Assembly (NCBI RefSeq): GCF_000342045.1 | Contig: NZ_AONQ01000008.1 | Location: 1-64,000 of the forward strand | DNA: 64,000 nt | Source of the DNA: Paramagnetospirillum caucaseum | GTDB taxonomy: Bacteria; Pseudomonadota; Alphaproteobacteria; Rhodospirillales; Magnetospirillaceae | Reading direction: 5' to 3' | Part shown: positions 34,504 through 43,990 of the stretch, piece after piece | How the letters are laid out: each line of letters opens with the position of its first letter | How positions within the stretch are numbered: the stretch's first letter is position 1 | The notes under the pieces: generated by a model | What the model was told of the DNA's origin: nothing | Databases searched by the model: none | The model's input: only the letters and a program-made list of their open reading frames with translations | Position numbers and translations under genes: made by a program

Positions 34504-34527
34504 ACTTGCTGCGGCGCAGCATAAAAT
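34500..34527 (+). promoter_or_regulatory. phaZ promoter with PhaR-like operator
   Basis: TTGAAC (34500-34505) and TAAAAT (34522-34527) are 16 bases apart, a plausible sigma-70 promoter. The spacer is filled by the dyad TGCTGC-GGC-GCAGCA (34507-34521), which contains CTGC-N3-GCAG, the motif described for the PHB regulator PhaR in Rhodobacter/Paracoccus. The site starts right at the cobB stop. The leader to the phaZ ATG would be about 112 nt. Confidence 0.6.
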
Positions 34528-34645
34528 GATTCCAGGGTCAAGGCGAAATAGGCAGCCGAGTACCGAATAATTTTATTGCGAGGAGTGGCGTCAAGCTGTA
34601 ACAAAAGAACAAGCCACCGTTCCAACCAGCCTGGGATTGACGGAC

Positions 34646-35872
34646 ATGCTCTATCACCTGCACGAAATGCAGCACCACGCTTTCGCCCCCATGCGCCTGC
34701 TGGCCGAGGCCATGCAGTCGGTGTACAGCCACCCCTGGGTGCCCATGGCCTATACCAAGTTCGGCCGCACGGTGGCGGCGACGGCGGAGCTGGTGGAGCG
34801 CACCACGAGGCGCTACCCCAAGCCGCCCTTCAACCTGCCCACCACCACGGTGGACGGCGAGACGGTGAACGTGGTCGAGCAGGTGGTCCACGAGACCCCG
34901 TTCTGCAACCTGCTGCACTTCAAGCGCGGCGTCGAGGGGCGCAACGACCCCAAGGTTCTGCTGCTGGCCCCCATGTCCGGGCACTTCGCCACCCTGCTGC
35001 GCGGCACGGTGGAGACCATGCTGCACGAGCACGACGTCTATATCACCGACTGGATCGACGCCCGCAACGTGCCGCTGGCCCAGGGCGACTTCACCCTGGA
35101 CGATTATATCGACATGCTGGTGGAGTTCATGGAGGTCCTGGGGCCGGACACCCACATCATGGCGGTGTGCCAGCCGTCGGTGCCCATGCTGGCGGCGGTG
35201 TCGCTGATGGCCGCCGCGGGCAATCCCAACCAGCCGCGCTCCATGCTGATGATGGGCGGGCCCATCGACACCCGCATCAATCCCACCAAGGTCAACGAGG
35301 TGGCCACCCACAAGCCCCATTCGTGGTTCGAGCGCACGGTGATCCACTCGGTGCCCATGAACTATCCCGGCCACGGCCGCAAGGTCTATCCCGGCTTCCT
35401 GCAGCTGCACGGCTTCATGAGCATGAACCTGGAGCGCCACGTGGGCGAGCACGTCAAGCTGTTCCAGAACATGGTCAAGGGCGACGGCGATTCCGCCGCC
35501 CAGCACCGCGAGTTCTACGACGAGTACCTGTCGGTGATGGACCTGCCGGCCGGCTACTACCTGGAGACCATCCGCAAGGTGTTCCAGGAGCACCACCTGC
35601 CGCGCGGCATCATGGTGTCCCGGGGCCGCAAGGTCGATCCCGCCGCCATCCGCCACACCGCCCTGATGACCATCGAGGGCGAGAAGGACGACATCACCGG
35701 CGTCGGCCAGACCAAGGCGGCCCACGACCTGTGCGTCAATCTGGCGCCCGAGAAGCAGCGCTACCACCTGCAGCCCAAGGTGGGCCATTATGGCGTCTTC
35801 AACGGCCGCCGCTGGCGTGAAGAGGTCTATCCCAATGTCTCCGAGTTCATCCGCCAACACGACCGGGGATAA
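34646..35872 (+). CDS. phaZ: intracellular poly(3-hydroxybutyrate) depolymerase PhaZ
   Basis: PhaZ hydrolyses intracellular PHB granules. The 408-aa protein has the PHB depolymerase/alpha-beta hydrolase fold with the nucleophile region VCQPSV: Cys175 replaces the usual lipase-box Ser, as in the granule-bound PhaZ of Ralstonia. The N-terminus ([17 protein letters not shown]) is typical of the family; Magnetospirillum ApdA is a related protein. The ATG at 34646 is preferred to a TTG at 34637. The putative PhaR box in its promoter couples expression to PHB state. Confidence 0.93.
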   Translation: MLYHLHEMQHHAFAPMRLLAEAMQSVYSHPWVPMAYTKFGRTVAATAELVERTTRRYPKPPFNLPTTTVDGETVNVVEQVVHETPFCNLLHFKRGVEGRNDPKVLLLAPMSGHFATLLRGTVETMLHEHDVYITDWIDARNVPLAQGDFTLDDYIDMLVEFMEVLGPDTHIMAVCQPSVPMLAAVSLMAAAGNPNQPRSMLMMGGPIDTRINPTKVNEVATHKPHSWFERTVIHSVPMNYPGHGRKVYPGFLQLHGFMSMNLERHVGEHVKLFQNMVKGDGDSAAQHREFYDEYLSVMDLPAGYYLETIRKVFQEHHLPRGIMVSRGRKVDPAAIRHTALMTIEGEKDDITGVGQTKAAHDLCVNLAPEKQRYHLQPKVGHYGVFNGRRWREEVYPNVSEFIRQHDRG

Positions 35873-35873
35873 G

Positions 35874-36317
35874 GTGACAGAGGAGGGTCCGCCGTTCTGG
35901 CGGACCACGCCCTTGTCGGCCATGACCCGCGCACAGTGGGAATCGCTCTGCGACGGCTGCGGCCGCTGCTGCCTGCACAAGCTCGAGGACGCCGATACCG
36001 GCGAGGTCCACTACACCAACGTGGCCTGCCGGCTGCTCAACCTGCACACCTGCGGCTGCAAGAATTATGCGAAGCGCTGGGATTCGGTGCCGGACTGCGT
36101 CGAACTGAGCCCGGTGGTGCTGCCCACCCTCAAATGGCTGCCGTCAACCTGCGCCTACCGGGTGCTCTCCGAAGGCAAGGTGCTGCAATGGTGGCATCCG
36201 CTGGTGTCCGGCGACTCCGAAACGGTGCACCGGGCCGGCATCTCGGTGCGCGGCAAGGTCATCGCCGAATCCCGCGCCGACCTGCTGGACTACCACGTGG
36301 TCACCTGGCCGGAATAG
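35874..36317 (+). CDS. YcgN/YkgJ-family cysteine-cluster protein
   Basis: The 147-aa protein matches UPF0260 (YcgN): [18 protein letters not shown], then [17 protein letters not shown] and [13 protein letters not shown]. Eight or more conserved Cys suggest a metal or Fe-S site; the function is unknown. The GTG at 35874 begins directly after the phaZ stop with GGGGAT upstream, so it is co-transcribed with phaZ. E. coli YcgN has 153 aa, so length is normal. It converges on gshA with a hairpin between. Confidence 0.88.
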   Translation: MTEEGPPFWRTTPLSAMTRAQWESLCDGCGRCCLHKLEDADTGEVHYTNVACRLLNLHTCGCKNYAKRWDSVPDCVELSPVVLPTLKWLPSTCAYRVLSEGKVLQWWHPLVSGDSETVHRAGISVRGKVIAESRADLLDYHVVTWPE

Positions 36318-36326
36318 GGGCGGGAT

Positions 36327-36343
36327 GCGGCCATCCCGGCCGC
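36327..36343 (+). repeat. half copy of the REP-like element
   Basis: GCGGCC-ATCCC-GGCCGC reproduces the first hairpin of the repeats at 5128, 10351 and 60857, without the other two stems. It lies between the convergent stops of the YcgN-like gene and gshA, the same context as copies 1 and 3. Confidence 0.6.
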
Positions 36344-36347
36344 GTCT

Positions 36348-37715
36348 TCAGTAGGCGTATTCCTTGAAGATCGGATCGATGCAGCCCCGCCAGCGGGTGG
36401 CGTAGGCCTCCAGCATGTCCTCGGCGGCGGTCTTGCCGTTCCTCGCCACCGCCTCGATGGGATCGAGGTAGATGCTCTCGTCGCGTCCCGAATCGTTGAG
36501 CCGCGCGCGCGCCTTCAGGCCGGCGGAGGCGAGGGCCAGCACGTCCAGCGCCACTTCGCGCACGCTGCGCCCGCCGATGGTGGCGGCCAGTCCCTGGGCG
36601 GGGACGGCGGCGCGCAGGGCCTCGCGCTCCTCGGGCCCCCAGCCCTTGACCAGTTCCCAGGCCTGATCCAGGGCCGCGTCGTCATAGAGCAGGCCCGTCC
36701 ACAGGGCGGGCAGGGCGCATAGCCGCCGCCACGGTCCGGCATCGGCGCCGCGCATCTCCAGGAACTTCTTCAACCGCACGTCGGGGAAGGCGGTGGTCAG
36801 GTGGTCGGCCCAGTCGCCCATGGTGGGCAGCTCGCCGGGAAAGGCCGGCAGCCTGCCGGCCATGAAATCGCGGAAGCTCTGGCCCGCCGCGTCGATGTAC
36901 TTGCCGTCGCGGTAGACGAAGTACATGGGCACGTCCAGCATCCAGTCCACATAGCGCTCGAAGCCCATGCCGTCGTCGAAGGCGAAGGCCAAGCCGCCGG
37001 TGCGGTGGCGGTCGGTGTCGGTCCACACGTCGCCGCGCGCCGAGATGAAGCCCGACGGCTTGCCGTCCACGAAGGGCGAGGCGGCGAACAGGGCGGTGGC
37101 GACGGGCTGCAGCGCCAGGGAAACGCGCAGCTTCTTCACCATGTCGGCTTCCGAGGCGAAGTCCAGGTTCACCTGCACGGTACAGGTGCGCAGCATCATG
37201 TCCAGGCCCTTGGTTCCCACCTCGGGCATGTAGCGGCGCATGATGGCGTAGCGGCCCTTGGGCATCCACGGCGTGTCGTCCTTGCTCCATTTGGGCTGGA
37301 AGCCGACCCCCATGAATCCGATGCCCAGGCCCTGGGCGACGTGCTTGACCTGCGCCAGGTGGTGGGTGACCTCGGCGGCGGTCTGGTGGATGGTTTCCAG
37401 CAGGCCGCCGGACAGTTCCAGCTGGCCGCCCGGCTCCAGGCTGATGGCGGCGCCGCAGGAATCGTGCAGCGCGATGACGTTGCCGCCCTCGAACACCGGC
37501 TCCCAGCCCAGGCCGACCAGCCCGTCCAGCATGGCCTTGATGCCACGCTCGCCGCCATAGGGCAGCGGCTTGAAATCGTCGAGGGAGAAACCGAACTTTT
37601 CATGCTCGGTGCCGATACGCCAGGCATCCTTCGGCTTGCACCCGGATTCCAGGTACTCGACCAGCTGATGCTTGCCGGCGATGGGTTCGCCGCTGGGCTT
37701 GGCGGGTGCGGACAT
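36348..37715 (-). CDS. gshA: glutamate-cysteine ligase (plant/alphaproteobacterial type)
   Basis: The enzyme joins glutamate and cysteine with ATP, the first step to glutathione. The 455-aa protein belongs to the GCS2/plant-type family: [12 protein letters not shown] near residues 32-43, [28 protein letters not shown], then [11 protein letters not shown]-type segment. The ATG at 37715 has no strong ribosome site; an upstream extension to 37802 is unsupported. It is divergent from panD across 163 bp. Homologues such as EgtA are shorter and less similar. Confidence 0.92.
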   Translation of the reverse strand: MSAPAKPSGEPIAGKHQLVEYLESGCKPKDAWRIGTEHEKFGFSLDDFKPLPYGGERGIKAMLDGLVGLGWEPVFEGGNVIALHDSCGAAISLEPGGQLELSGGLLETIHQTAAEVTHHLAQVKHVAQGLGIGFMGVGFQPKWSKDDTPWMPKGRYAIMRRYMPEVGTKGLDMMLRTCTVQVNLDFASEADMVKKLRVSLALQPVATALFAASPFVDGKPSGFISARGDVWTDTDRHRTGGLAFAFDDGMGFERYVDWMLDVPMYFVYRDGKYIDAAGQSFRDFMAGRLPAFPGELPTMGDWADHLTTAFPDVRLKKFLEMRGADAGPWRRLCALPALWTGLLYDDAALDQAWELVKGWGPEEREALRAAVPAQGLAATIGGRSVREVALDVLALASAGLKARARLNDSGRDESIYLDPIEAVARNGKTAAEDMLEAYATRWRGCIDPIFKEYAY

Positions 37716-37878
37716 GGGCGGGATTATCCTACTGAACAACTCGGAGCCCCAGCAAACGACAGGGCGCATGAGGGCGTCAAGCGCCGAATCCGCGCCCCTC
37801 ACCGCAATAAGGTGTTGCGGAAGGGGGCCCGGTACGTTTAGGTCACTGCACTATGCTGCAAGTTTGTTCCGGTGTCCC

Positions 37879-38421
37879 ATGATGAAGATCATTCGCGCGA
37901 AGCTGCACGGCATTCGCGTTACCAATGCCGACCTCAATTACCACGGCTCGATCACGCTCGACCCCGAGCAGTGCGAGATGGCCGGCATCTACCCCATGGA
38001 ATTCGTCGATATCTGGAACAAGAACTCGGCGGCCCGCATCTCCACCTACGTCATCTTCGGCGAGCCCGGCTCGCGCTGCTGCGTGCTGAACGGCGCCGCG
38101 GCGCGCACCTGCCAGAAGGGCGACGAGCTGATCATCGCGGCGTCCGCCGACATCGCCGGGCCGGAGAAGCTGTACGAGATCAAGCCGCGCATCCTGACCT
38201 TCCTGCCCGACAACCACGTGGATCAGGTGCTGTACTACGACGTGTTCCAGAGCGAGAGGCGGCCCTACGACTTCCGCATCGTCGATGCCGACAAGCACAC
38301 CATCGAGAGCTGCCACACCTGGCCCAACGTGGACATCACCAAGGTCAGGGACGGTCTGGCCGCCAAGGGCTGGTCCGAGGCCGAGATCGACGCCTTCATC
38401 GCGTCGCATTTCTCGCTGTAG
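37879..38421 (+). CDS. panD: aspartate 1-decarboxylase PanD with C-terminal extension
   Basis: PanD decarboxylates aspartate to beta-alanine for pantothenate. It is made as an inactive chain that cleaves at Gly-Ser to form pyruvoyl; here the site is YHGS with Gly23-Ser24. Substrate residues Lys8, His10 and the IWN and STYVI segments match the family. Residues 1-120 align with the usual 125-aa enzyme, but the protein is 180 aa: about 60 extra residues follow, including [10 protein letters not shown] and a helix-like end. The extra part is of unknown role. An ATG at 37882 is an alternative start. queC follows after two bases. Confidence 0.88.
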   Translation: MMKIIRAKLHGIRVTNADLNYHGSITLDPEQCEMAGIYPMEFVDIWNKNSAARISTYVIFGEPGSRCCVLNGAAARTCQKGDELIIAASADIAGPEKLYEIKPRILTFLPDNHVDQVLYYDVFQSERRPYDFRIVDADKHTIESCHTWPNVDITKVRDGLAAKGWSEAEIDAFIASHFSL

Positions 38422-38423
38422 CC

Positions 38424-39107
38424 ATGCGGCCGGCCGTCGTCCTGCTGTCCGGCGGTCTAGATTCCGCCACGGTGCTGGCCATCGCCAAGGCCGAGGGCTT
38501 CGCGCCCGCCGCCTTGACCTTCCGCTACGGCCAGCGCCACGCGGTGGAGATCCGGGCGGCCGAGCGGGTGGCGGCGGCCATGGGGATCGCCGACCACCGC
38601 ATCGCCGACATCGATCTGCGGGTGTTCGGCGGTTCGGCGCTGACGTCGGACATCGCGGTGCCCAAAGGTAATCTGGACGAGGCCATTCCGGCCGGCATTC
38701 CGGTGACCTACGTGCCGGCCCGCAACACCATCATGCTGTCCTTCGCCCTGGCCTTCGCCGAGGTGATCGGCGCCGCCGACATCTTTGTCGGCGTCAACGC
38801 CGTGGATTATTCCGGCTATCCCGATTGCCGTCCCGACTACATCGGGGCCTTCGAGGCCATGGCCAACCTGGCCACCAAGGCGGCGGTGGAGGGCACCAGA
38901 TTGCGGCTGCACACCCCGCTGATCGATCTCAGCAAGGCCGACATCATCCGGCGCGGCCTGGGCCTCGGCGTCGATTATTCCATCACCTCGACCTGCTACG
39001 ACCCCGATCCCGGGGGAAGGGCTTGCGGCCATTGCGATTCCTGCCGCCTGCGCCTCAAGGGCTTCGCCGAGGCCGGACTGGCCGATCCGGCGGAGTATTC
39101 CCCGTGA
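38424..39107 (+). CDS. queC: 7-cyano-7-deazaguanine synthase QueC
   Basis: QueC converts 7-carboxy-7-deazaguanine to preQ0 with ammonia and ATP, in queuosine tRNA modification. The 227-aa protein has the PP-loop [10 protein letters not shown] and a C-terminal zinc site with CxxCxxC (RACGHCDSC). Length is usual. The ATG follows the panD stop by two bases. Other queuosine genes (queD, queE) are not in the window. Confidence 0.96.
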   Translation: MRPAVVLLSGGLDSATVLAIAKAEGFAPAALTFRYGQRHAVEIRAAERVAAAMGIADHRIADIDLRVFGGSALTSDIAVPKGNLDEAIPAGIPVTYVPARNTIMLSFALAFAEVIGAADIFVGVNAVDYSGYPDCRPDYIGAFEAMANLATKAAVEGTRLRLHTPLIDLSKADIIRRGLGLGVDYSITSTCYDPDPGGRACGHCDSCRLRLKGFAEAGLADPAEYSP

Positions 39108-39838
39108 TCCGGGCGGCGCTCAGCCTCCTCGTCCTGCTGGCCTGGCCGGTGACGGGACCGGCCGGTGCCGCCGATATTCACATGATCTCGCAGATCCAGG
39201 GCGACCATCTCAGCGTGCGCGGCTTCGAGGTGGTGCGCGAGGCCTATCGTCGCATCGGCTTGCAGGCGGTGGCCGACATCCGTCCCAACGAGCGCGGCAT
39301 CGTCTCGGCCGACAGCGGCGACACCGACGGCGACACCATGCGCATGGCCGGGCTGGAAGCCCGCTATCCCAATCTGGTGCGGGTGCCCGAGCCGGTGCTG
39401 AGCTTCGATACCGTCGCCTTCACCGCCGGGATGAGATTCGAGGTCAGGGGCTGGGAGAGCCTGCGCCCCTATTCCATCTGCGTGGTGCGCGGCTTCAAGC
39501 TGGGCGAGAACGGCACCGAGGGCATGAACCGCGAGCTGGTCTCCACCAACGAGGCGTCGCTGCGCATGGTCAAGGCCGGGCATTGCCAGATGACGCTGCT
39601 GGGCGATGCGGTCTGGCTGCTGATCGACGAGCTGAAGCTGGGGCCGCTCCGGGCGCTGGAGACGCCGGTGGCGGTCACCCCGCTTTACCACTACGTCAAC
39701 ATCCGCCACGCCCACCTGGCCCCCAGGCTGGCCGAAGCCCTGAAGGCCATGCGCCAGGACGGAGCCGTCGATTCCATCCTGGCCGCCGACCGCGCCGTCA
39801 TCCGGGCGGCCCGCGAGCGGAACTCGGTCAGGGACTGA
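39104..39838 (+). CDS. periplasmic substrate-binding-like protein
   Basis: The 244-aa protein starts with a GTG overlapping the queC stop. It has a signal peptide (about 1-23, cleavage near AGA-AD) and a periplasmic binding protein type 2 fold reminiscent of SBP_bac_3 proteins: [21 protein letters not shown] and a late YHYVNIRH. No transporter genes are nearby, so it may be a sensor-like or orphan protein. The ligand is unknown. Its 3' end overlaps asnB by 11 bases (convergent). Confidence 0.8.
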   Translation: MIRAALSLLVLLAWPVTGPAGAADIHMISQIQGDHLSVRGFEVVREAYRRIGLQAVADIRPNERGIVSADSGDTDGDTMRMAGLEARYPNLVRVPEPVLSFDTVAFTAGMRFEVRGWESLRPYSICVVRGFKLGENGTEGMNRELVSTNEASLRMVKAGHCQMTLLGDAVWLLIDELKLGPLRALETPVAVTPLYHYVNIRHAHLAPRLAEALKAMRQDGAVDSILAADRAVIRAARERNSVRD

Positions 39839-41744
39839 CCGTCTCCAGCCACGCCTGGAACATCAGGGCGTGCCACATCTCGTTCTGCCAGTTCTTGGCG
39901 CCCGAGCGGTGCTCGCTCCAGCAGCGGGCGACCAGGCCGGCATCGAGCCAGCCCTGGCGGCGCAGCCTGTCCTCGGACAGCAGGTCGTCGGCCCAGCCGC
40001 GCAACGGGCCGCTCAGCCAGCGGCGCAGCGGCACCTCGAACCCCATCTTGGGGCGGTCCACCAGGGCGCGCGGCACATGGCGGTAGAGCACCCGGCGCAG
40101 CACCGCCTTGCCCACCTCGCCCTCGATCTTCAAGGGCGCGGGCAGGCTCCAGGCGAATTGGGCGATGCCGGGCGCCAGGAAGGGCAGGCGGGCCTCCAGC
40201 GAGGCGCCCATGGTGGCGCGGTCGGTCTTGACGCACAGATCGTCGGGCAGGTAGCCGCCGGCATCCAGCAGCATGGTGGCCAGGCCATCGTCGCTCACCC
40301 GCGGCGTGGGGGCGGTGAACAGGCTGTCGGCGCGGCCGGCGCCCAGGACCGGGCCGGGCATGCCGCGCCAGCGGGAATAATGCAGGCCCAGCAGCTCGGC
40401 CAGCGAGGCGGCCTCCAGCCGCTCGGCCTCGCGCCCCAGGCGGTAGCCGGGATGGCTGCGGCGTCTGACGATTCCCCCGGCCAGGGCGGCGAGGCCCTCC
40501 GCCGGTCCGGCCAGCAGGCGGGCGGCCCGGGCGCCGGCGCTCTTCAGGCCGCCGGGCAGGCCTTGCAGTCGCAGCCAGTCCTTCGGTATGGAGCGGTAGA
40601 TGCCGTAGCCGCCGAACAGCTCGTCGGCGCCGTCGCCCGACAGGGCGACCGTCACGCTCCGGCGCGTCACCTGAGCCAGCAGGGCGGTGGGCAGGGCGGC
40701 GGCGTCGGCGAAGGGCTCGTCGTAGAGGACGGGCAGGCGCGGCACCATGGCCAGGGCCTCGGAATCGCCGATCCGCACCTCGGTGTGAATGGTGCCCAGA
40801 TTGTCGGCGACGGCGCGGGCGTGGGGGCTTTCGTCCAGTCCCGACTGGTCGAAGCCGATGGTGAAGGAATGGACCGGTCCGGCCGACAATTGCCGCATCA
40901 GGGCGGCGGTGATGGAGGAATCGACGCCGCCCGACAGGAAGACCCCCACCGGCACGTCGGCCTGCATGCGCAAGCCGACCGACTGGCGCAGCAAGTCCTC
41001 CAGCCGGTCGGCGGCCTGCCCGGCATCGCCGGTGAAGGTGTTCTCCAGGCGGACGGCGCTGTCGGCGGCCGACCAGTAGGCCTTGGCCGCGATCTGCCCG
41101 CCGCTCACCCGCATCAGGTGGCCGGGCTCCAGCTTGAAGATGCCGGGATGGATGGTGTGGGGCGCCGGAATCCAGCCGAGACGCATGTAAAGCCCCAGGG
41201 CGTCGCGGTCGATGCCGCCCTCCCAGGCGGGATGGGCGGCCAGCGCCTTGAGTTCCGAGCCGAACAGCAGGCTGCCGCCGGCCCTGCCCCAATAGAGCGG
41301 CTTTTCGCCGAAGCGGTCGCGGGCCAGGGTCAGGGCCCGGTCCCGCTGGTCCCACAGGGCAAGCGCGAACATGCCGTCGCATTCGGCCAGCGCCGCCTCC
41401 ACCCCCCAGGCGGCGACCGCCTCCAGCAGCACTTCCGTGTCGGAATGGCCGCGCCAGGCGATGCCGTCGCCCAGCCGGGCCTTCAGGTCGCCGTGGTTGT
41501 AGATCTCGCCGTTGAAGCTGATCACCCAGCGCCCGTCGTGCGACGTCATGGGCTGGTGGCCCTGGGGCGACAGGTCGAGGATGGCCAGGCGGCGGAAACC
41601 CAGCGCCACCCCGGCCGCGTCGTCCACCCAGGCGCCGTCGTCGTCGGGGCCGCGATGGAGAAGGGTGGCGGCCATGGCGCGCACCACCGTTTCCCGCTCG
41701 GGAGTGGCCTGGGTCAGGTCGAGGAAGCCGGCGAAGCCGCACAT
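39828..41744 (-). CDS. asnB: asparagine synthase, glutamine-hydrolysing
   Basis: AsnB makes asparagine from aspartate, glutamine and ATP. The 638-aa protein keeps the N-terminal nucleophile Cys2 (MCGFAGF), the glutaminase site FNGEIYNH, and the synthetase PP-loop FLSGGVDSS with a GDGADELFGGY segment. Family members of this size are common in bacteria and some amidate surface sugars. The immediate neighbour downstream in transcription is the convergent binding protein; upstream is the TPR-methyltransferase, 32 bp away, probably co-transcribed. Confidence 0.92.
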   Translation of the reverse strand: MCGFAGFLDLTQATPERETVVRAMAATLLHRGPDDDGAWVDDAAGVALGFRRLAILDLSPQGHQPMTSHDGRWVISFNGEIYNHGDLKARLGDGIAWRGHSDTEVLLEAVAAWGVEAALAECDGMFALALWDQRDRALTLARDRFGEKPLYWGRAGGSLLFGSELKALAAHPAWEGGIDRDALGLYMRLGWIPAPHTIHPGIFKLEPGHLMRVSGGQIAAKAYWSAADSAVRLENTFTGDAGQAADRLEDLLRQSVGLRMQADVPVGVFLSGGVDSSITAALMRQLSAGPVHSFTIGFDQSGLDESPHARAVADNLGTIHTEVRIGDSEALAMVPRLPVLYDEPFADAAALPTALLAQVTRRSVTVALSGDGADELFGGYGIYRSIPKDWLRLQGLPGGLKSAGARAARLLAGPAEGLAALAGGIVRRRSHPGYRLGREAERLEAASLAELLGLHYSRWRGMPGPVLGAGRADSLFTAPTPRVSDDGLATMLLDAGGYLPDDLCVKTDRATMGASLEARLPFLAPGIAQFAWSLPAPLKIEGEVGKAVLRRVLYRHVPRALVDRPKMGFEVPLRRWLSGPLRGWADDLLSEDRLRRQGWLDAGLVARCWSEHRSGAKNWQNEMWHALMFQAWLETVSP

Positions 41745-41776
41745 GCGGAGTCAATCCAGATGGAACCGCCGGGACC

Positions 41777-43396
41777 TTATCCCTTGCGCAGCACCACCAC
41801 AAGGCCGGGCACGTCCTCGCCCGCCTCCTGGCGGGTGGAGGCCTGTTCCATGGCGGCGATGGCGAAGCCGTGGCTGGCGGCCACCGCCTCGACGTAGCCG
41901 GGGGCATGGGCATAGCGGTTCTTGGCGCCCAGGAGGTAGGAGGCGCAATCCTCGGCCCGCTCCACCGTGAAGGCGAACACGCCGCCGGGTTTCAGCGCCC
42001 GGGCGGCGGCGGCCATGATCTCCTCCAGGTCGCCGAAATAGACCAGCACGTCGGCGGCCGCCACCAGGTCGTAGGTCTCGGAGCGGTCCTTGAGGCTGGC
42101 GACCAGCTCCCCCACCTCCAGCCGGTCGTACAGCCCGCGGCTGCGGGCCTTGTCCACCATGGCGCCCGACAGGTCGATGCCGTCCAGGCGGGCGGCCAGG
42201 GGGCGCAGCACCGGCGCGGCCAGCCCGGTGCCGCAGCCGGCGTCCAGCACGTCCAGGTCTTGACGGCGCTCCAGGGTCTTGTCCAGGGCCTGGGCCAGCA
42301 AGGCTGGGGCGCGATAGGCCAGCTTGTCCACCAGGGCGGCATCGAACTTGTCGGCGTAATCGTCGAACAGCTGGCGCACATAGGCGTCTGGGGCGCGGCT
42401 GGGGGCGTCTCCGGCCCCGGCCTGGGTCAGGCCGAGGGCGGCGCCGTGGCGATCCTCGGGGTCCAGTTCCAGGCAGCGGCGGAAATGTTTGGCGGCCCGC
42501 TCTTTCTGGCCGAGGGCGAGGCGGGCCTCGGCCAGACAGTAATGGGCGTTCACCGAATCGGGGCTGGCGGTGACCGCCCGTTCGAAGGCGGCGGCGGCGG
42601 CCTCGGGCATCCCCAGGCCCCGGCGGATCAGCCCCAGTTCCAGCCAGCCGGACGGATCGCGGGAATTGAGCTTGGTGGCCCGTTCCGCATGGACGCGGGC
42701 GTCGTCCAGGCGGCCCAGGCCGCGCAAGGCGGCGGCCAGATTGGCCCTGGTGCCGGCATGGTCGCGGCGCAAATCCACCGCGCCCGACAGCACCGCCACC
42801 GCCCGCTCGTTCCGGCCCAGGGCGCGCAGCACCAGCCCGTAATTGTTCAGCGCCACCGCCCAGTCGGGGCGCAGCTCCAGGGCGCGCTCCAGCATGCCGG
42901 CGGCCTCGGCGTTCTCGCCGTCCTGGTGCAGCAGGGCGCCCAGGGTACACAGGGCCTCGGCGTGACGGGGGTCGGCGGCCACCGCCCGGCGGGCATGGTC
43001 CAGCGCCTCGGCCTTGTTGCGCCCCAGCCGGCCCAGCAGGTCGGCCAGCCGGGCATTGGCCTCGGCATGATTGGGTTCGCGGCCCAGGATGGCGCGGTAG
43101 TGCAGGATGGCGCTGTTGACATTGTCCAGGGCCTCCAGGGCGCGGCCCAGGGCCAGGCGCGGCACCGGTTGGCTGGGGTCGGCGGCCACCGCCTGGGTCA
43201 GGTGTTCCACCGCCCGCTTGGCTTGACCCTGCCCCAGGGCGATCAGGCCCAGCAGGTAATGGGCGCCGCCGAAATCCGGCCGTGCCTCGACGATGGTGCG
43301 GGCCAGCCGCCGGGCCTCGGCGGCATTGCCGTCGTCCCAGGCCTGCATGGCGCGGCCGAACGCCTCACCGATATTCAGCGGATTACCCGTGTTCAT
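41777..43396 (-). CDS. TPR-repeat protein with SAM-dependent methyltransferase domain
   Basis: The 539-aa protein has about ten TPR repeats over residues 15-330 (for example ALNNYGLVLRALGRNERAVA) and a class I methyltransferase domain (about 350-535) with motif I VLDAGCGTGLAAPVL and a downstream DLVAAADVLVYFGDL. The substrate is unknown; related fusions act on surface polysaccharide or proteins. GGGAGAAAACC supports the ATG at 43396. It lies divergent from the Rrf2 gene. Confidence 0.9.
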   Translation of the reverse strand: MNTGNPLNIGEAFGRAMQAWDDGNAAEARRLARTIVEARPDFGGAHYLLGLIALGQGQAKRAVEHLTQAVAADPSQPVPRLALGRALEALDNVNSAILHYRAILGREPNHAEANARLADLLGRLGRNKAEALDHARRAVAADPRHAEALCTLGALLHQDGENAEAAGMLERALELRPDWAVALNNYGLVLRALGRNERAVAVLSGAVDLRRDHAGTRANLAAALRGLGRLDDARVHAERATKLNSRDPSGWLELGLIRRGLGMPEAAAAAFERAVTASPDSVNAHYCLAEARLALGQKERAAKHFRRCLELDPEDRHGAALGLTQAGAGDAPSRAPDAYVRQLFDDYADKFDAALVDKLAYRAPALLAQALDKTLERRQDLDVLDAGCGTGLAAPVLRPLAARLDGIDLSGAMVDKARSRGLYDRLEVGELVASLKDRSETYDLVAAADVLVYFGDLEEIMAAAARALKPGGVFAFTVERAEDCASYLLGAKNRYAHAPGYVEAVAASHGFAIAAMEQASTRQEAGEDVPGLVVVLRKG

Positions 43397-43472
43397 GGTT
43401 TTCTCCCTGTCCCCAGAATAGGCCGCCCCGGCCAAAGCGAGCAACGCGGGAAACCGGGGGCGGGTTTTCCTG

Positions 43473-43501
43473 TTGCGAATAGAAACTGTATCTGTTACAT
43501 A
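43473..43501 (+). promoter_or_regulatory. promoter and operator of the Rrf2 gene
   Basis: TTGCGA (43473-43478) and TACATA (43496-43501) are 17 bases apart. The operator core GTATCTGTTAC (43488-43498) lies between them. Its reverse complement GTAACAGATAC recurs at 43959-43969 ahead of the flavodoxin gene. The predicted start falls at the ATG itself (43508) and there is no ribosome site, so the message may be leaderless. Confidence 0.65.
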
Positions 43502-43507
43502 TTTCCC

Positions 43508-43930
43508 ATGGCCAGAAACTGCCGCTTCGCCGTTGCCGTCCACATCACCGCCCTGCTCGCCACCATGGAGGGGCAGCCGTGCACGTCGGAATGGATCGCC
43601 GGTTCGGTCAATACCAATCCGGTGGTGGTGCGCCGGCTGCTGTCGGCCCTGGCCAAGGCCGGGCTGGTCCGTTCGACGCGGGGCAGCGCCGGCGGGTCGG
43701 TGCTGGCCCGGCCGGCGGACAGGATTTCCCTGCTCGACATCCATCGGGCGGTGGACGAGGACGAGGAGCCGGCCCTGCACAACCAGCCGCCCAACCCGGC
43801 CTGTCCCGTGGGGCGCAACATCCAGTCGGTGCTGGTCCGGGTGATGGAGCGGGCCGACGCCGCCCGCGACGCGGTCCTTTCCACCACCCTGTTGTCGGAA
43901 GTGGTGGGAGCCCTGAAGGTCGAGGGGTAG
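43508..43930 (+). CDS. Rrf2-family transcriptional regulator
   Basis: The 140-aa protein has an N-terminal winged helix (about 5-65, with FAVAVHITALL and STRGSAGGSVLARPA) typical of Rrf2 factors such as YwnA. The region where IscR/NsrR carry three clustered Cys has only one (ACPVG, near residue 99), so an Fe-S cluster is unlikely; redox sensing by Cys is possible. The start ATG at 43508 coincides with the predicted transcription start. The gene and the next flavodoxin share an inverted operator core, suggesting autorepression and control of the flavodoxin. Confidence 0.9.
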   Translation: MARNCRFAVAVHITALLATMEGQPCTSEWIAGSVNTNPVVVRRLLSALAKAGLVRSTRGSAGGSVLARPADRISLLDIHRAVDEDEEPALHNQPPNPACPVGRNIQSVLVRVMERADAARDAVLSTTLLSEVVGALKVEG

Positions 43931-43958
43931 CCCTCTTTTTTTGCGGATAAACGTAACG

Positions 43959-43969
43959 GTAACAGATAC
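43959..43969 (+). promoter_or_regulatory. flavodoxin operator, mate of the Rrf2 operator
   Basis: GTAACAGATAC at 43959-43969 is the exact reverse complement of the operator core in the Rrf2 promoter; with neighbouring bases it forms GGTA-N5-TACC. A TTGCGG element (43941-43946) lies upstream, as in the Rrf2 promoter, and the ribosome site AAGGAGAA follows. Confidence 0.6.
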
Positions 43970-43990
43970 CATTACATCAAGGAGAACAGC

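Noticed and set aside
43508-43930. Rrf2 protein as IscR or NsrR
   Set aside because: The three-Cys cluster motif is missing; only one Cys lies in the relevant region.
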